A stretch of DNA of 12,016 nucleotides from Hamiltosporidium magnivora (Eukaryota > Microsporidia > Dubosqiidae): positions 1-12,016 of the forward strand of contig PITI01000471.1 in NCBI GenBank assembly GCA_004325065.1, written 5' to 3'. The notes under the pieces were generated by a model, which saw only the letters and a program-made list of their open reading frames with translations, did no database searches and was not told the origin of the DNA. Positions within the stretch are counted from its first letter, which is position 1, and every line of letters starts with the position of its first letter. Positions 1 to 6,521 of this stretch are shown one piece after another. The position numbers were made by a program, and so were the translations under genes.

Positions 1-64
1 TTCTCTTATAAATCTCTTCTCTTATAAATCTCTTCTCTTATAAATCTCTTCTCTTTTAAATTTT
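1..64. repeat. 16-bp minisatellite upstream of PheRS alpha
   Basis: The unit ttctcttataaatctc occurs three times exactly (1-16, 17-32, 33-48), and a fourth decayed unit ends in ttttaaatttt. It runs straight into an AT-only stretch containing aaattt, so the promoter region of the downstream gene is built partly from this repeat. The array may extend leftward beyond the window. Confidence 0.9.
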
Positions 65-114
65 TTAATTTTTAAATTTTTTTATAAAGAAAGTAGAAAA
101 CTAAAAAGAAATAA

Positions 115-117
115 CCC
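115..117 (+). promoter_or_regulatory. CCC start-proximal motif of PheRS alpha
   Basis: A CCC triplet sits five bases before the ATG at 123 in otherwise almost GC-free DNA (ataacccataaaATG). Start-proximal CCC-like motifs, together with upstream AAATTT-type boxes (present around 55-80), have been described for Nosema and other microsporidian genes, whose 5' leaders are very short. The same triplet marks four minus-strand genes here. Confidence 0.6.
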
Positions 118-122
118 ATAAA

Positions 123-1565
123 ATGGATGAAGAAATAGCAAAACTAATTCTTAATAAATTATACATTTCATCTTCAATTACATCCAAAGGAATATCTGAA
201 GATGGTAAAAGTATAACAGGGACACTTATGAGTCTTGAGAGTAAAGGTTTAATAAAATACATTTCTAATGATGAGTACTATTATGTATTAAGCGATGAGG
301 GTAATTCTATATTAGAGAATGGAAGTCATGAATATATTTTTTATAATTTGATATCTTCTAAGGGAATGGAAATTGAGGAATCAAAAAAATATGAAATTGG
401 AAAATTGAATGCTTTTAAAAAGCAGTGGGTAGTTAAGAGAGGAGATCGAATTTATAAAAATGTTTGTGAAATTACTGATGATGTATGTGAATCTTTAAAA
501 GAAATAAATTGTAACAATTTTAGTAAAAAAATATCGGTTGAAATGCTAAATTCGTTGATTAAAAGAAAATTAATTGTAAAAAAGAAAAAAATTGAATATT
601 CTATATTTAGAGGAGTGAATTATTGTAATGAGATAGAGAAGTTAGAAACTGATTTGACACATAAAATGGTGTTGGATGGAAGTTATAAGGCTAAGAGTTT
701 TAAATCTTACAATTTTGATTCTTCTGGAATTTTGCCAATGGCTGGTGAATTACATCCGATGATGAAAATACGAGAAGAATTTAGAAAAATATTTTTAGAA
801 ATGGGATTTGAAGAAATGCCGACCAATAGATACGTGGAAACCAGTTTTTGGAATTTTGATGCTTTATTTCAACCACAGAACCATCCTTCTCGTGATGCTC
901 ACGATACTTTTTTTACGACTGATGAATTTACAGACGAAGTCGTGCCTGAAAAATACCTGGAAAGAGTAAAAAATGTTCATATGAGAGGAGGATACGGATC
1001 AAGTGGTTATTTGTATGAATTTGATGAAAAAGAAACAAGAAGACCTGTTCTACGAACACATACTACTGCCTCGAGTTGTAGATTGCTATATCAGTTGGCT
1101 GCAAAAGATTTTGTGCCGGGAAAATATTTTTCAATCGATAAAGTTTTTAGAAACGAAAGTGTGGATGCCACACACCTGGCAGAGTTTCATCAGGTGGAAG
1201 GAGTGGTTGTAGGTAAAAATATAGGATTGGGACATCTGATGGCAATAATTAAACAATTTTTTAGAAAATTAAATATGGACAGAATAAAATTCAAACCCGC
1301 GTATAATCCGTACACAGAACCAAGTATGGAGGTTTTTGCTTACCACGAAGGATTAAAAAAATGGATTGAAGTTGGTAATTCTGGTGTGTTTAGACCAGAA
1401 ATGCTTAAACCTATGGGATTTGAAGATAATGTACGTGTCTTAGGATGGGGATTGTCACTTGAAAGACCTACGATGATAAAATATAATGTTTCTAATATTA
1501 GAAAGTTGGTTGGTCATAAAGTAGAATTTCAATTTATCAAAGATAGCAAAATTTGTTATTTTTAA
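123..1565 (+). CDS. Phenylalanyl-tRNA synthetase alpha subunit, eukaryotic cytosolic type
   Basis: This is the catalytic subunit of the cytosolic alpha2-beta2 enzyme that charges tRNA-Phe with phenylalanine using ATP. Residues ~1-60 look like the winged-helix DNA-binding-like repeats of eukaryotic/archaeal alpha subunits (GTLMSLESKGLIKY), and similar helical material runs to ~180. The class II catalytic domain follows: motif 1 around residues 208-230 (HPMMKIREEFRKIFLEMGF), motif 2 around 340-365 (FRNESVDATHLAEFHQVEG) and motif 3 near 443-453 (GLSLERPTM). The substrate-pocket segment PAYNPYTEPSMEV precedes motif 3. At 480 residues it is close to the usual ~500 for eukaryotes, so it appears complete. 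The start is supported by CCC at 115-117. The stop is followed at once by ATAAA, a possible overlapping polyadenylation signal. The beta subunit is not in the window. An FRS2/FARSA ortholog; identity is near certain. Confidence 0.97.
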   Translation: MDEEIAKLILNKLYISSSITSKGISEDGKSITGTLMSLESKGLIKYISNDEYYYVLSDEGNSILENGSHEYIFYNLISSKGMEIEESKKYEIGKLNAFKKQWVVKRGDRIYKNVCEITDDVCESLKEINCNNFSKKISVEMLNSLIKRKLIVKKKKIEYSIFRGVNYCNEIEKLETDLTHKMVLDGSYKAKSFKSYNFDSSGILPMAGELHPMMKIREEFRKIFLEMGFEEMPTNRYVETSFWNFDALFQPQNHPSRDAHDTFFTTDEFTDEVVPEKYLERVKNVHMRGGYGSSGYLYEFDEKETRRPVLRTHTTASSCRLLYQLAAKDFVPGKYFSIDKVFRNESVDATHLAEFHQVEGVVVGKNIGLGHLMAIIKQFFRKLNMDRIKFKPAYNPYTEPSMEVFAYHEGLKKWIEVGNSGVFRPEMLKPMGFEDNVRVLGWGLSLERPTMIKYNVSNIRKLVGHKVEFQFIKDSKICYF

Positions 1566-1765
1566 ATAAAATTTGATTTCTAATTTTATATTTCTTAGTA
1601 TTTTATATTAGTATTTTAGATAGAAATTTGTTATTTTTAAATAAAATTTGATTTCTAATTTAGGATTCTAATTTTATATTTTTTAGTATTTTCTATATTT
1701 TTTTTAGTATTTTTAAATAAAATTTTATTTCTAATTTAGAATTCTAATTTTATATTTTTTTATTT
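1548..1765. repeat. 76-bp repeat that includes the 3' end of PheRS alpha
   Basis: A 38-base stretch at 1548-1585, covering the last codons, stop and first trailer bases of PheRS alpha, recurs identically at 1624-1661 (period 76). A shorter, more diverged copy lies around 1708-1740. The gene end has therefore been duplicated into its own 3' flank. Confidence 0.85.
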
Positions 1766-1856
1766 TGTTACTATTTTAGGTTTTTTGGTTGGCTTTTTAC
1801 AAATCACATTTATGTTTTCATAATTTTTTAGGTATTTTTATATTTGTAAAAGTTTT

Positions 1857-2050
1857 TCTATTAATTAAATTAAATTTTTAGTTATTGTTTCTATTAATTA
1901 AATTAAATTTTTAGTTATTGATTATATTAATTAAATTAAATTTTTTGGTTGATTATATTAATTAAATTAAATTTTTAGGTATTTTTTTTAATTAAATTAA
2001 ATTTTTAGGTATTTTTATATTAATTAAATTAAATTTTTAGTTATTTTTAT
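1857..2050. repeat. 30-33-bp minisatellite, about six units
   Basis: The core attaattaaattaaattttt starts near 1860, 1893, 1926, 1957, 1987 and 2019, followed in most units by agttatt or aggtatt. The spacing of 33, 33, 31, 30 and 32 bases makes this a degenerate tandem array. It fills most of the gene-free stretch between PheRS alpha and the minus-strand gene ending at 2141. I see no coding or RNA gene in it. Confidence 0.85.
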
Positions 2051-2140
2051 ATTAAGTCAAATATCAAATATTAAAATAAATTATTAAACATAATATATTG
2101 GTAAAATATCGAATATATTCTATTCTATAAAAATATATTT

Positions 2141-2512
2141 TTAAATATTTAAATTAGAAAATATTAAAACATTATCACTGTATTTCCTACAATATCCACA
2201 CTCACACATATCAGAATTACCACACATTTTATTTATAGTAAAATCTATAAATACAAATACAATATCACCATAAGAAAACAATTCATTCAATTCTTTTTTA
2301 CATTTATACACATCATAAACATAATAATATTCCATATCAATATTTACAAAATATGGATATAATTTTAATATTAAACCACAATAATCAATAATTATTATTT
2401 TTATTTTATTTTCTAAAATATATTTCAATTGATCTGTAAATTTTTTTTCTTTTATTGTGTTTACAACTGATTTTATATAAAATGAATAAAAACTTTCATA
2501 TTTGTTATTCAT
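2141..2512 (-). CDS. Hypothetical protein with C-terminal Cys cluster (123 aa)
   Basis: I do not recognise this protein. It begins MNNKYESFYSFYIKSVV, is rich in Tyr, Ile and Lys, and has short hydrophobic runs (KIIIIDYCGLIL near residues 38-49 and DIVFVFIDF near 84-92) that look like beta strands rather than membrane spans. Near the C-terminus, about residues 97-110, is a tight cysteine group (MCGNSDMCECGYC) that could bind metal. The start is supported by a CCCC just upstream (complement of 2517-2520). The amino-acid composition resembles the other genes here and the reading frame is clean, so I call it real despite its small size. No neighbour suggests a role. Confidence 0.6.
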   Translation of the reverse strand: MNNKYESFYSFYIKSVVNTIKEKKFTDQLKYILENKIKIIIIDYCGLILKLYPYFVNIDMEYYYVYDVYKCKKELNELFSYGDIVFVFIDFTINKMCGNSDMCECGYCRKYSDNVLIFSNLNI

Positions 2513-2516
2513 TTAA

Positions 2517-2520
2517 GGGG
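2517..2520 (-). promoter_or_regulatory. CCCC start-proximal motif
   Basis: On the minus strand this reads CCCC followed by ttaaATG. It is the only C-run in the vicinity and lies a few bases before the start at 2512, in line with the microsporidian start-site motif. Confidence 0.55.
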
Positions 2521-2849
2521 AACAATAAAATATTATGAAGGAGAAAAAAATATTTAGAAGAGGAAATATATTTAGAAGAAAGAAAATTGATATTATGAAG
2601 AGAAAAAATATTTTTAAGAAATAGAAATAAGAAAATATATTTAAGAAATTGAAATACGAAATTATATTATTAAGAAATAGAATTTAGAAAGTAGTATAAA
2701 AGAACAAGAAATTAGAAATTATTTAATAAAAATAGATAAGAAATCAATTAGAAAATATATTTTTAAGAAACAGAAATAAGAAAATATATTTCTAAATAGA
2801 AATAGAAAGAAACAGAAATATGAAAATATATTTTTTAGAAATTGAAATC
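2521..2849. repeat. Degenerate purine-rich repeat between two minus-strand genes
   Basis: The plus strand is almost all A with scattered G and T, built from shuffled copies of agaaatagaaataagaaa and aaaatatatttttaagaa. The period is irregular and no ORF or RNA gene is visible. It is the upstream region of the gene starting at 2512 and the trailer of the gene ending at 2850. Confidence 0.65.
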
Positions 2850-3176
2850 CTATTTACCAAATCTTAAAATAATAGCAATATATTCTGTAAAATATTCGTT
2901 ATTATTTTCTTGTAATTCAATTATTTTACATTTAAATGGCAGTCCATATTTTTTATTTTCAATTTCAATAAATTCAAAATTTTTTTTTACTTTTTTATTA
3001 ATTTCAACGCCATAAAAACTGTATTTCATGTTTTTGTTGAGTAGTGTTACTACACCGATATTATTTGGACAGAAATATATTTTAAATGGAAATATTTCTT
3101 CTACTTTAAATATTCTTTCTTTACAACCAATTAAATTATCGTTTTCAAATCTTTTTAAATCTTTAAAATCATCCAT
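2850..3176 (-). CDS. Hypothetical protein (108 aa)
   Basis: I do not recognise this protein. It begins MDDFKDLKRFENDNLIG and alternates charged residues with short beta-like hydrophobic segments (FPFKIYFC, IGVVTLL, MKYSFYGVEI, YIAIILRFGK). That pattern suggests a small beta-rich soluble fold such as an OB- or SH3-like barrel, but no diagnostic motif is visible, so this is only an impression. There is no signal peptide or membrane span. The start is well supported because CCC abuts the ATG directly (complement of 3177-3179), which is rare in this AT background. It lies tandem with the 2141-2512 gene on the same strand with a 337-base repeat spacer, so co-transcription is unlikely. Confidence 0.6.
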   Translation of the reverse strand: MDDFKDLKRFENDNLIGCKERIFKVEEIFPFKIYFCPNNIGVVTLLNKNMKYSFYGVEINKKVKKNFEFIEIENKKYGLPFKCKIIELQENNNEYFTEYIAIILRFGK

Positions 3177-3179
3177 GGG
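3177..3179 (-). promoter_or_regulatory. CCC motif abutting the start codon
   Basis: On the minus strand the sequence is CCCATGGATG: the triplet directly touches the ATG at 3176, favouring this start. Confidence 0.55.
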
Positions 3180-3256
3180 AATGTATTTGTTAAGAAATAT
3201 AAAATAATTAAAGAAATTATATTTTTATGATGGATTTAACTGTTATAATTGTTTTT

Positions 3257-3360
3257 TTAAATATTTTTTTATTTCATTTGTAAAATATTTTTTTATTTCC
3301 TTTGTAAAATATTTTTTCATTTCATTTGTAAAATATTTTTTTATTTTCTTTGTAAAAAAT
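3257..3360. repeat. 24-bp minisatellite, about four units
   Basis: The core tgtaaaatatttttt recurs at 24-base spacing (taaaat at 3281, 3305 and 3329, and a variant at 3353), separated by attt(c/t)(a/c)tt. It is noncoding and lies upstream of the gene starting at 3176. Confidence 0.85.
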
Positions 3361-3470
3361 ATAAAATTCTGTTTTTCGAAATATTTTTTATTTAGTTTTT
3401 TAAAAATATAAAATTGTGTCTTTCGAAATATTTTTTATTTAGTTTTTTAAAAATTTAAAACTGTGTCTTT
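3361..3470. repeat. 47-bp tandem repeat, two units plus
   Basis: The stretch cgaaatattttttatttag starts at 3377 and again at 3424, with near-identical flanks (aaaaatataaaattntgt). It directly follows the 24-bp array and precedes the 98-bp array, so three different tandem repeats lie end to end here. Confidence 0.8.
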
Positions 3471-3473
3471 AAA

Positions 3474-3680
3474 AAATTCCAAAGTTTTCAACTGCTCGAA
3501 TATTTATAAATTGAAAGTAAAATAAATTTAAACAAATTTTTTTTTGATTTCAGTTCTTTGTCAGTTTGTAAAAATTCCAAAGTTTTCAAATGCTAGAATA
3601 TTTATAAATTGAAAGTAAAATAAATTTAAACACAATTTTTTTTGATTTCAGTTCTTTGTCAGTTTGTAAAAATTCCAAAA
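3474..3680. repeat. 98-bp tandem repeat, two full units plus a partial third
   Basis: The unit opens aaaaattccaaagttttca and contains tgatttcagttctttgtcag. The attcc landmarks at 3476, 3574 and 3672 give a period of exactly 98. The two full units differ at only a few bases (for example actgctcgaa against atgctagaat), so the duplication is recent. No ORF or RNA gene is evident in the unit. Confidence 0.92.
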
Positions 3681-3762
3681 ATAAAATAACCAATCAAAAG
3701 GTATTTCTAATCTTTAAACAGTAAATGATAAGAACAATTTGTAAATAAAAACAACCAGCCAA

Positions 3763-3779
3763 TGTAACTTTATGTTACA
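3763..3779. promoter_or_regulatory. Perfect short inverted repeat upstream of Lso2
   Basis: TGTAAC and GTTACA flank five bases (TTTAT), a 6-bp perfect inverted repeat about 65 bases before the ATG at 3843, in otherwise poly-A/T DNA. It could be an operator-like site or chance; there is no direct evidence of function. Confidence 0.3.
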
Positions 3780-3842
3780 AAATAAATAAAAAAATAAATT
3801 TTTTTTAAAAAAGAACTCCTATTTCTTGCTCAACAAAAAAAA

Positions 3843-4079
3843 ATGGGAAAAACCAGAAATTTTGAAAAAAAATTAGAAGGAAAACTAAAGAAGGAAAAAC
3901 GCGAACAAGAAAAAAAACGAAAGGAAGACGAAAAGAGAGAAGAAGAACTTACTAAGTTTTGGGCTATTGGTGCCAAAGACGAATCTAAAAAAAAAGAGAA
4001 AGAGGTCAAACGACAGGAAAAAATACAAAACAAGCAGAAAAACAAAGAATTATTTTTAAAAGAAATGGAGAATTCATAA
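3843..4079 (+). CDS. Lso2/CCDC124-family ribosome dormancy factor
   Basis: A 78-residue, extremely Lys/Glu-rich, almost wholly helical protein. It matches the fungal Lso2/animal CCDC124 pattern: a basic start (MGKTRNFEKK), a long charged helix, a conserved aromatic break at residues ~38-45 (KFWAIGAKDE, the counterpart of the W-x-x-G segment), then KKKEKEVKRQEK and a short LFLKEMEN tail. Family members bind vacant 80S ribosomes across the intersubunit tRNA/mRNA path, preserve them during dormancy and help restart. Lso2 has been seen on microsporidian spore ribosomes by cryo-EM. Yeast Lso2 is about 90 residues; this copy is slightly shorter. The antisense frame is open only because the gene is A-rich. 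No CCC abuts this ATG; the nearest C-run is in ctcctattt ~25 bases upstream. The main caveat is that low-complexity charged helices can mimic each other. Confidence 0.8.
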   Translation: MGKTRNFEKKLEGKLKKEKREQEKKRKEDEKREEELTKFWAIGAKDESKKKEKEVKRQEKIQNKQKNKELFLKEMENS

Positions 4080-4405
4080 AAAATATTTTTATTATATTTG
4101 GTTAAAAATAAGAAATAAATTAGATTTTTATATTTTTTTGTTTTTTTATTTTTTTATTTTTATTTCCATGTGTGTTTTAAAATATTCTTATATTCTTATA
4201 TTTTTTTATTTGTAAATTAGTAATTGTAAATTTTATTTCCATTTGTTTTATTTCGATTTATTTTGTAAAGGATTTTTATATTTTTAAATCCTTAATTTCC
4301 AAATTTCTAATTTTTTTTTATTTCCATTTGTATTTTAAATAATTTCTAAATCCTTAATTTCCAAATTTCTAAATTTTTTTATTTCCATTTGTATTTAAAT
4401 AATTT
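4080..4405. repeat. 62-bp tandem repeat in an AT-only spacer
   Basis: The stretch aaatccttaatttccaaatt occurs at 4286 and 4348 (period 62), and the linking tttccatttgtattt(t)aaat also recurs, with a third decayed unit reaching about 4420. The first 200 bases (4080-4285) are T-rich low-complexity DNA with loose copies of ttttatttccat. No gene is seen. Confidence 0.8.
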
Positions 4406-4630
4406 CTAAATTTTTATTTCATTTTCCTTTTTTATTATAGCTTTATGTTTTGAAAAAACATTATGTTCCACATATTTTAATACGTTAGTTGTATTTATTT
4501 CTATAATTTTAGTTAAAAATATTTTATTTCCTATTTTAACCCTCATCTCCATACATTCTTCATTATAATTTAATATTTTTAATTCTTCATTACCCAATAA
4601 TAAGTCATCTACTTCTATAATCACATCCAT
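4406..4630 (-). CDS. Hypothetical small protein (74 aa)
   Basis: I do not recognise this protein. It begins MDVIIEVDDLLLGNEELKIL and alternates beta-like stretches (CMEMRVKIGNKIFLTKIIEI) with a Lys-rich tail. No membrane span, signal peptide or metal site is visible. The start is supported by CCC touching the ATG (complement of 4631-4633, reading CCCATGGATG), the same arrangement as the gene starting at 3176. Both open MD and could reflect a shared leader architecture. The C-terminal codons overlap the last decayed unit of the 62-bp repeat, so the true 3' end may have been shaped by the repeat. It is short enough that it should be confirmed by homologs. Confidence 0.5.
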   Translation of the reverse strand: MDVIIEVDDLLLGNEELKILNYNEECMEMRVKIGNKIFLTKIIEINTTNVLKYVEHNVFSKHKAIIKKENEIKI

Positions 4631-4633
4631 GGG
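4631..4633 (-). promoter_or_regulatory. CCC motif abutting the start codon
   Basis: The minus strand reads gacCCATGGATG; the triplet touches the ATG at 4630 and is the main argument that this short ORF is a gene. Confidence 0.5.
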
Positions 4634-4639
4634 TCTTAC

Positions 4640-5010
4640 AATCTTAAAAATTCTTAAAATATAAAAGTAGAGATTATTAAATTGAAATAGAGATTTTAGG
4701 GGAAATAAATGTAAAGAAAAATAAAGATTATTAAATAGAAATATTTCAATGTAAAGATTATTAAATAGAAAAAGATTTAAAGAAAAGAAGATTATTAAAT
4801 AGAAAAAGATTTAAATAAATGTAAAGATTATTAAATAGAAATATTTCAATGGAAAGATTATTAAATAGAAAAAGATTTAAATAAAGTTAAAGATTTTAAG
4901 AATACATTTCAATGGAAAATAAAGATTTTAAGAATATATTTCAATGGAAAAAATATCAAATTAAAATTATTAAAAACATATTTTATTGATCAAAACCATA
5001 TTTACAATAT
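4640..5010. repeat. Degenerate interspersed array of aaagattattaaatagaaa
   Basis: The phrase aaagattattaaatagaaa appears about six times between 4725 and 4880, alternating with atttcaatg(t/g)aaa and agatttaaa. Simpler variants (aaagattttaagaata) run to about 4950. The order is scrambled rather than strictly periodic. There is no gene; this is the upstream region of the gene starting at 4630 and the trailer of the one ending at 5027. Confidence 0.75.
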
Positions 5011-5026
5011 TTATTAAAGAACCTAT

Positions 5027-5575
5027 TTATTCTTCATTAAAAATATTATTTATTGTGTCAAACATACTACGTTTACAACTCTTAGGTTCTGTTTGTTCAC
5101 TTAAAATAATTTCTTTTGTTCGGTCTAATTTTGTTTTGTAAACAGGTATTTGATTTTTTATATGTAAAATGTCTTTTAAAATATTATTATAATATTCTGG
5201 TGGGAACAGAGATTTATGAGAGGATTTGCGAGATGTAGTTTCGTTTATAGATTTCTGTTCTTTAAATTCTTGTAATTGATTTTTTACTGCTTGTATGTTT
5301 TTTTGGTACTCGACTGACAATTGTAAAGGAAGATCTCTCCTTGAAAAAGCCAAATCAACCATTTTAATATCTCTTTCTTCTTCTTTTTCAGCTATTTTTG
5401 ACAAAATAGTGTCTTTGGGTTCTTCTTTGGTAAATGAGGAATTTGCTTTTAGAATCGATCGAAGTTTCTTTAGAAATAAAATGTCTTCTTCTTTTTTTGG
5501 CGGTAATATTTCTTCAATTACGTTAAATATTTCGTTTAGGTCTGATATATCGTTGAATTGTATTTTTTTGGACAT
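5027..5575 (-). CDS. Hypothetical charged, probably coiled-coil protein (182 aa)
   Basis: I do not recognise this protein. It begins MSKKIQFNDISDLNEIF and is hydrophilic and helix-prone throughout. Its parts are an N-terminal helix with a PPKKEED break (~residue 25), a KEEPKDTILSKIAEKEEERD stretch (~50-70), a likely coiled coil at ~88-112 (EYQKNIQAVKNQLQEFKEQK), a Ser-rich linker (SRKSSHKSLFPPEYY) and a second helix pair at ~130-160. There is no membrane segment. The composition suggests a scaffold or subunit of a nuclear or cytoskeletal complex, but nothing is diagnostic. The start is preceded 17 bases upstream by CCC (complement of 5592-5594), separated by a purine run. It is the last intact gene before the transposon graveyard: LINE similarity begins within ~90 bases of its start codon, so its promoter is very short or borrowed. 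Confidence 0.7.
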   Translation of the reverse strand: MSKKIQFNDISDLNEIFNVIEEILPPKKEEDILFLKKLRSILKANSSFTKEEPKDTILSKIAEKEEERDIKMVDLAFSRRDLPLQLSVEYQKNIQAVKNQLQEFKEQKSINETTSRKSSHKSLFPPEYYNNILKDILHIKNQIPVYKTKLDRTKEIILSEQTEPKSCKRSMFDTINNIFNEE

Positions 5576-5591
5576 TTTTTTCTTTTTTTTA

Positions 5592-5594
5592 GGG
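5592..5594 (-). promoter_or_regulatory. CCC motif upstream of the 182-aa gene
   Basis: The minus strand reads cgCCCtaaaaaaaag, then the ATG at 5575. The motif lies farther from the start than in the other genes (about 17 bases), joined by a poly-A-like leader. Confidence 0.4.
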
Positions 5595-5659
5595 CGACTT
5601 TTTTTTATATTTTGGTGAAAATATTTTTAAACTGAACAGTGGAAAGGGGAATAAAGATG

Positions 5660-6290
5660 TGAATTTAAGGAAGGACTTATATAAAGCAAGTTCTAATATC
5701 AAAGAGAATAATGTAGAAATAAAATAGAGAGTTAAAGAAAAAAAGAATGCATGTTTTGGCTTCACAGAAAATCTTAAAATCAACACTTTTCAGATGGAAA
5801 AGCAAAAAAATAATATAAAAGACTATTCTTGAACCCATAGTGATATACTACTGCGAAACTTAGATGTTGAAAAAGCGTAATGAAGCGATAATAGGCATGT
5901 GGAAAAGAAAAATACTACAGAGAATATACGGACTAATAAGAAATCAGCAAGAAAAGTGGCGAATTCGTAATAAAATCGAGCTTTAAAATTTATATCTAAA
6001 TACTGGATTGGTAAACGAGATGCAAAGAACTATACTTCGAGAACTGGGTCATCTTGAACGAATGTTATAAAATAGAGTATTTAAAAAGGATGTATATATT
6101 CGCCCGAAGGTCGAAGACATTTGAGTCGTTCGAAAACCAGGTGATTTGATGATATTAAAAATATTTCAGAATCCTTAATATTAATTGGAAAAGAAATACC
6201 CTTAATCTTGATAGGCAGAAGTTTATAATAAATGACGTCAGGGTTCTTAATGAGCCGTAATTCTATTGAGTAAGTAAGTAAGTAATAATC
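5660..6290 (+). mobile_element. Decayed 5'-truncated non-LTR retrotransposon (LINE), reverse-transcriptase C-terminal part
   Basis: Ignoring stops and one frameshift, the plus strand spells the familiar post-catalytic tail of animal endonuclease/reverse-transcriptase LINEs. In order: YKASSNIKENNVEIK (~5680-5722; families show KYLGS...N..EIKRRI), NACF then, one frame on, SQKILKSTLF (~5747-5791), KTILEPIVIYYCET (5819-5860), a TAG where the invariant Trp of ETW is expected (5861), MWKRKILQRIYG (5897-5932), KWRIRNKIEL (~5954-5983) and LGHLERM (~6044-6064). Stops also lie at 5984 and 6068. The 3' end is marked by a short (TAAG)n tract at 6268-6285, typical of LINE tails. The catalytic FADD box and endonuclease are absent, so this is a dead 3' fragment. 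The clade is uncertain; RTE- or Jockey-like groups fit the motifs. Confidence 0.82.
6268..6285 (+). repeat. (TAAG)n tract at LINE 3' end
   Basis: The sequence gagtaagtaagtaagtaata closes the LINE-derived block. Tetranucleotide tails are common at 3' ends of animal LINEs lacking poly-A, so this probably marks the original element boundary. Confidence 0.6.
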
Positions 6291-6521
6291 ATGGTTTAAC
6301 AATACAAGTAGGTAATAAAAATCCACACTAGTTTTTACTTATAATATATTCAAAGATTATTCCTAAGGTTAATTAGCTGTTAAATTATTGTATAGTTAGT
6401 TGACTTAAAGTTTGGAAACTTGTGTTTTCGAAAAGTAAATGTCTTTATAACTCAAAAATCTAAATTGTAGCTTACATTTGATTTATATACATTCTTTATA
6501 TGGCTTAACTTTATTTAAAAG

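Noticed and set aside
1003..1212. 69-codon plus-strand ORF
   Set aside because: Lies wholly inside the PheRS alpha gene in another frame, and its translation has no family features.
3830..4045. 71-codon minus-strand ORF rich in Phe and Ser
   Set aside because: Antisense of the A-rich Lso2 gene; Phe/Ser/Leu content is the mirror of Lys/Glu codons.
5295..5786. Two ORFs (5295-5618 plus, 5589-5786 minus)
   Set aside because: The first is antisense to the 182-aa gene; the second is antisense to the beginning of the LINE relic and has no CCC or family support.
6081..6326. 81-codon minus-strand ORF
   Set aside because: Runs antisense through the LINE 3' part and its TAAG tail; the plus-strand LINE reading explains the sequence better.
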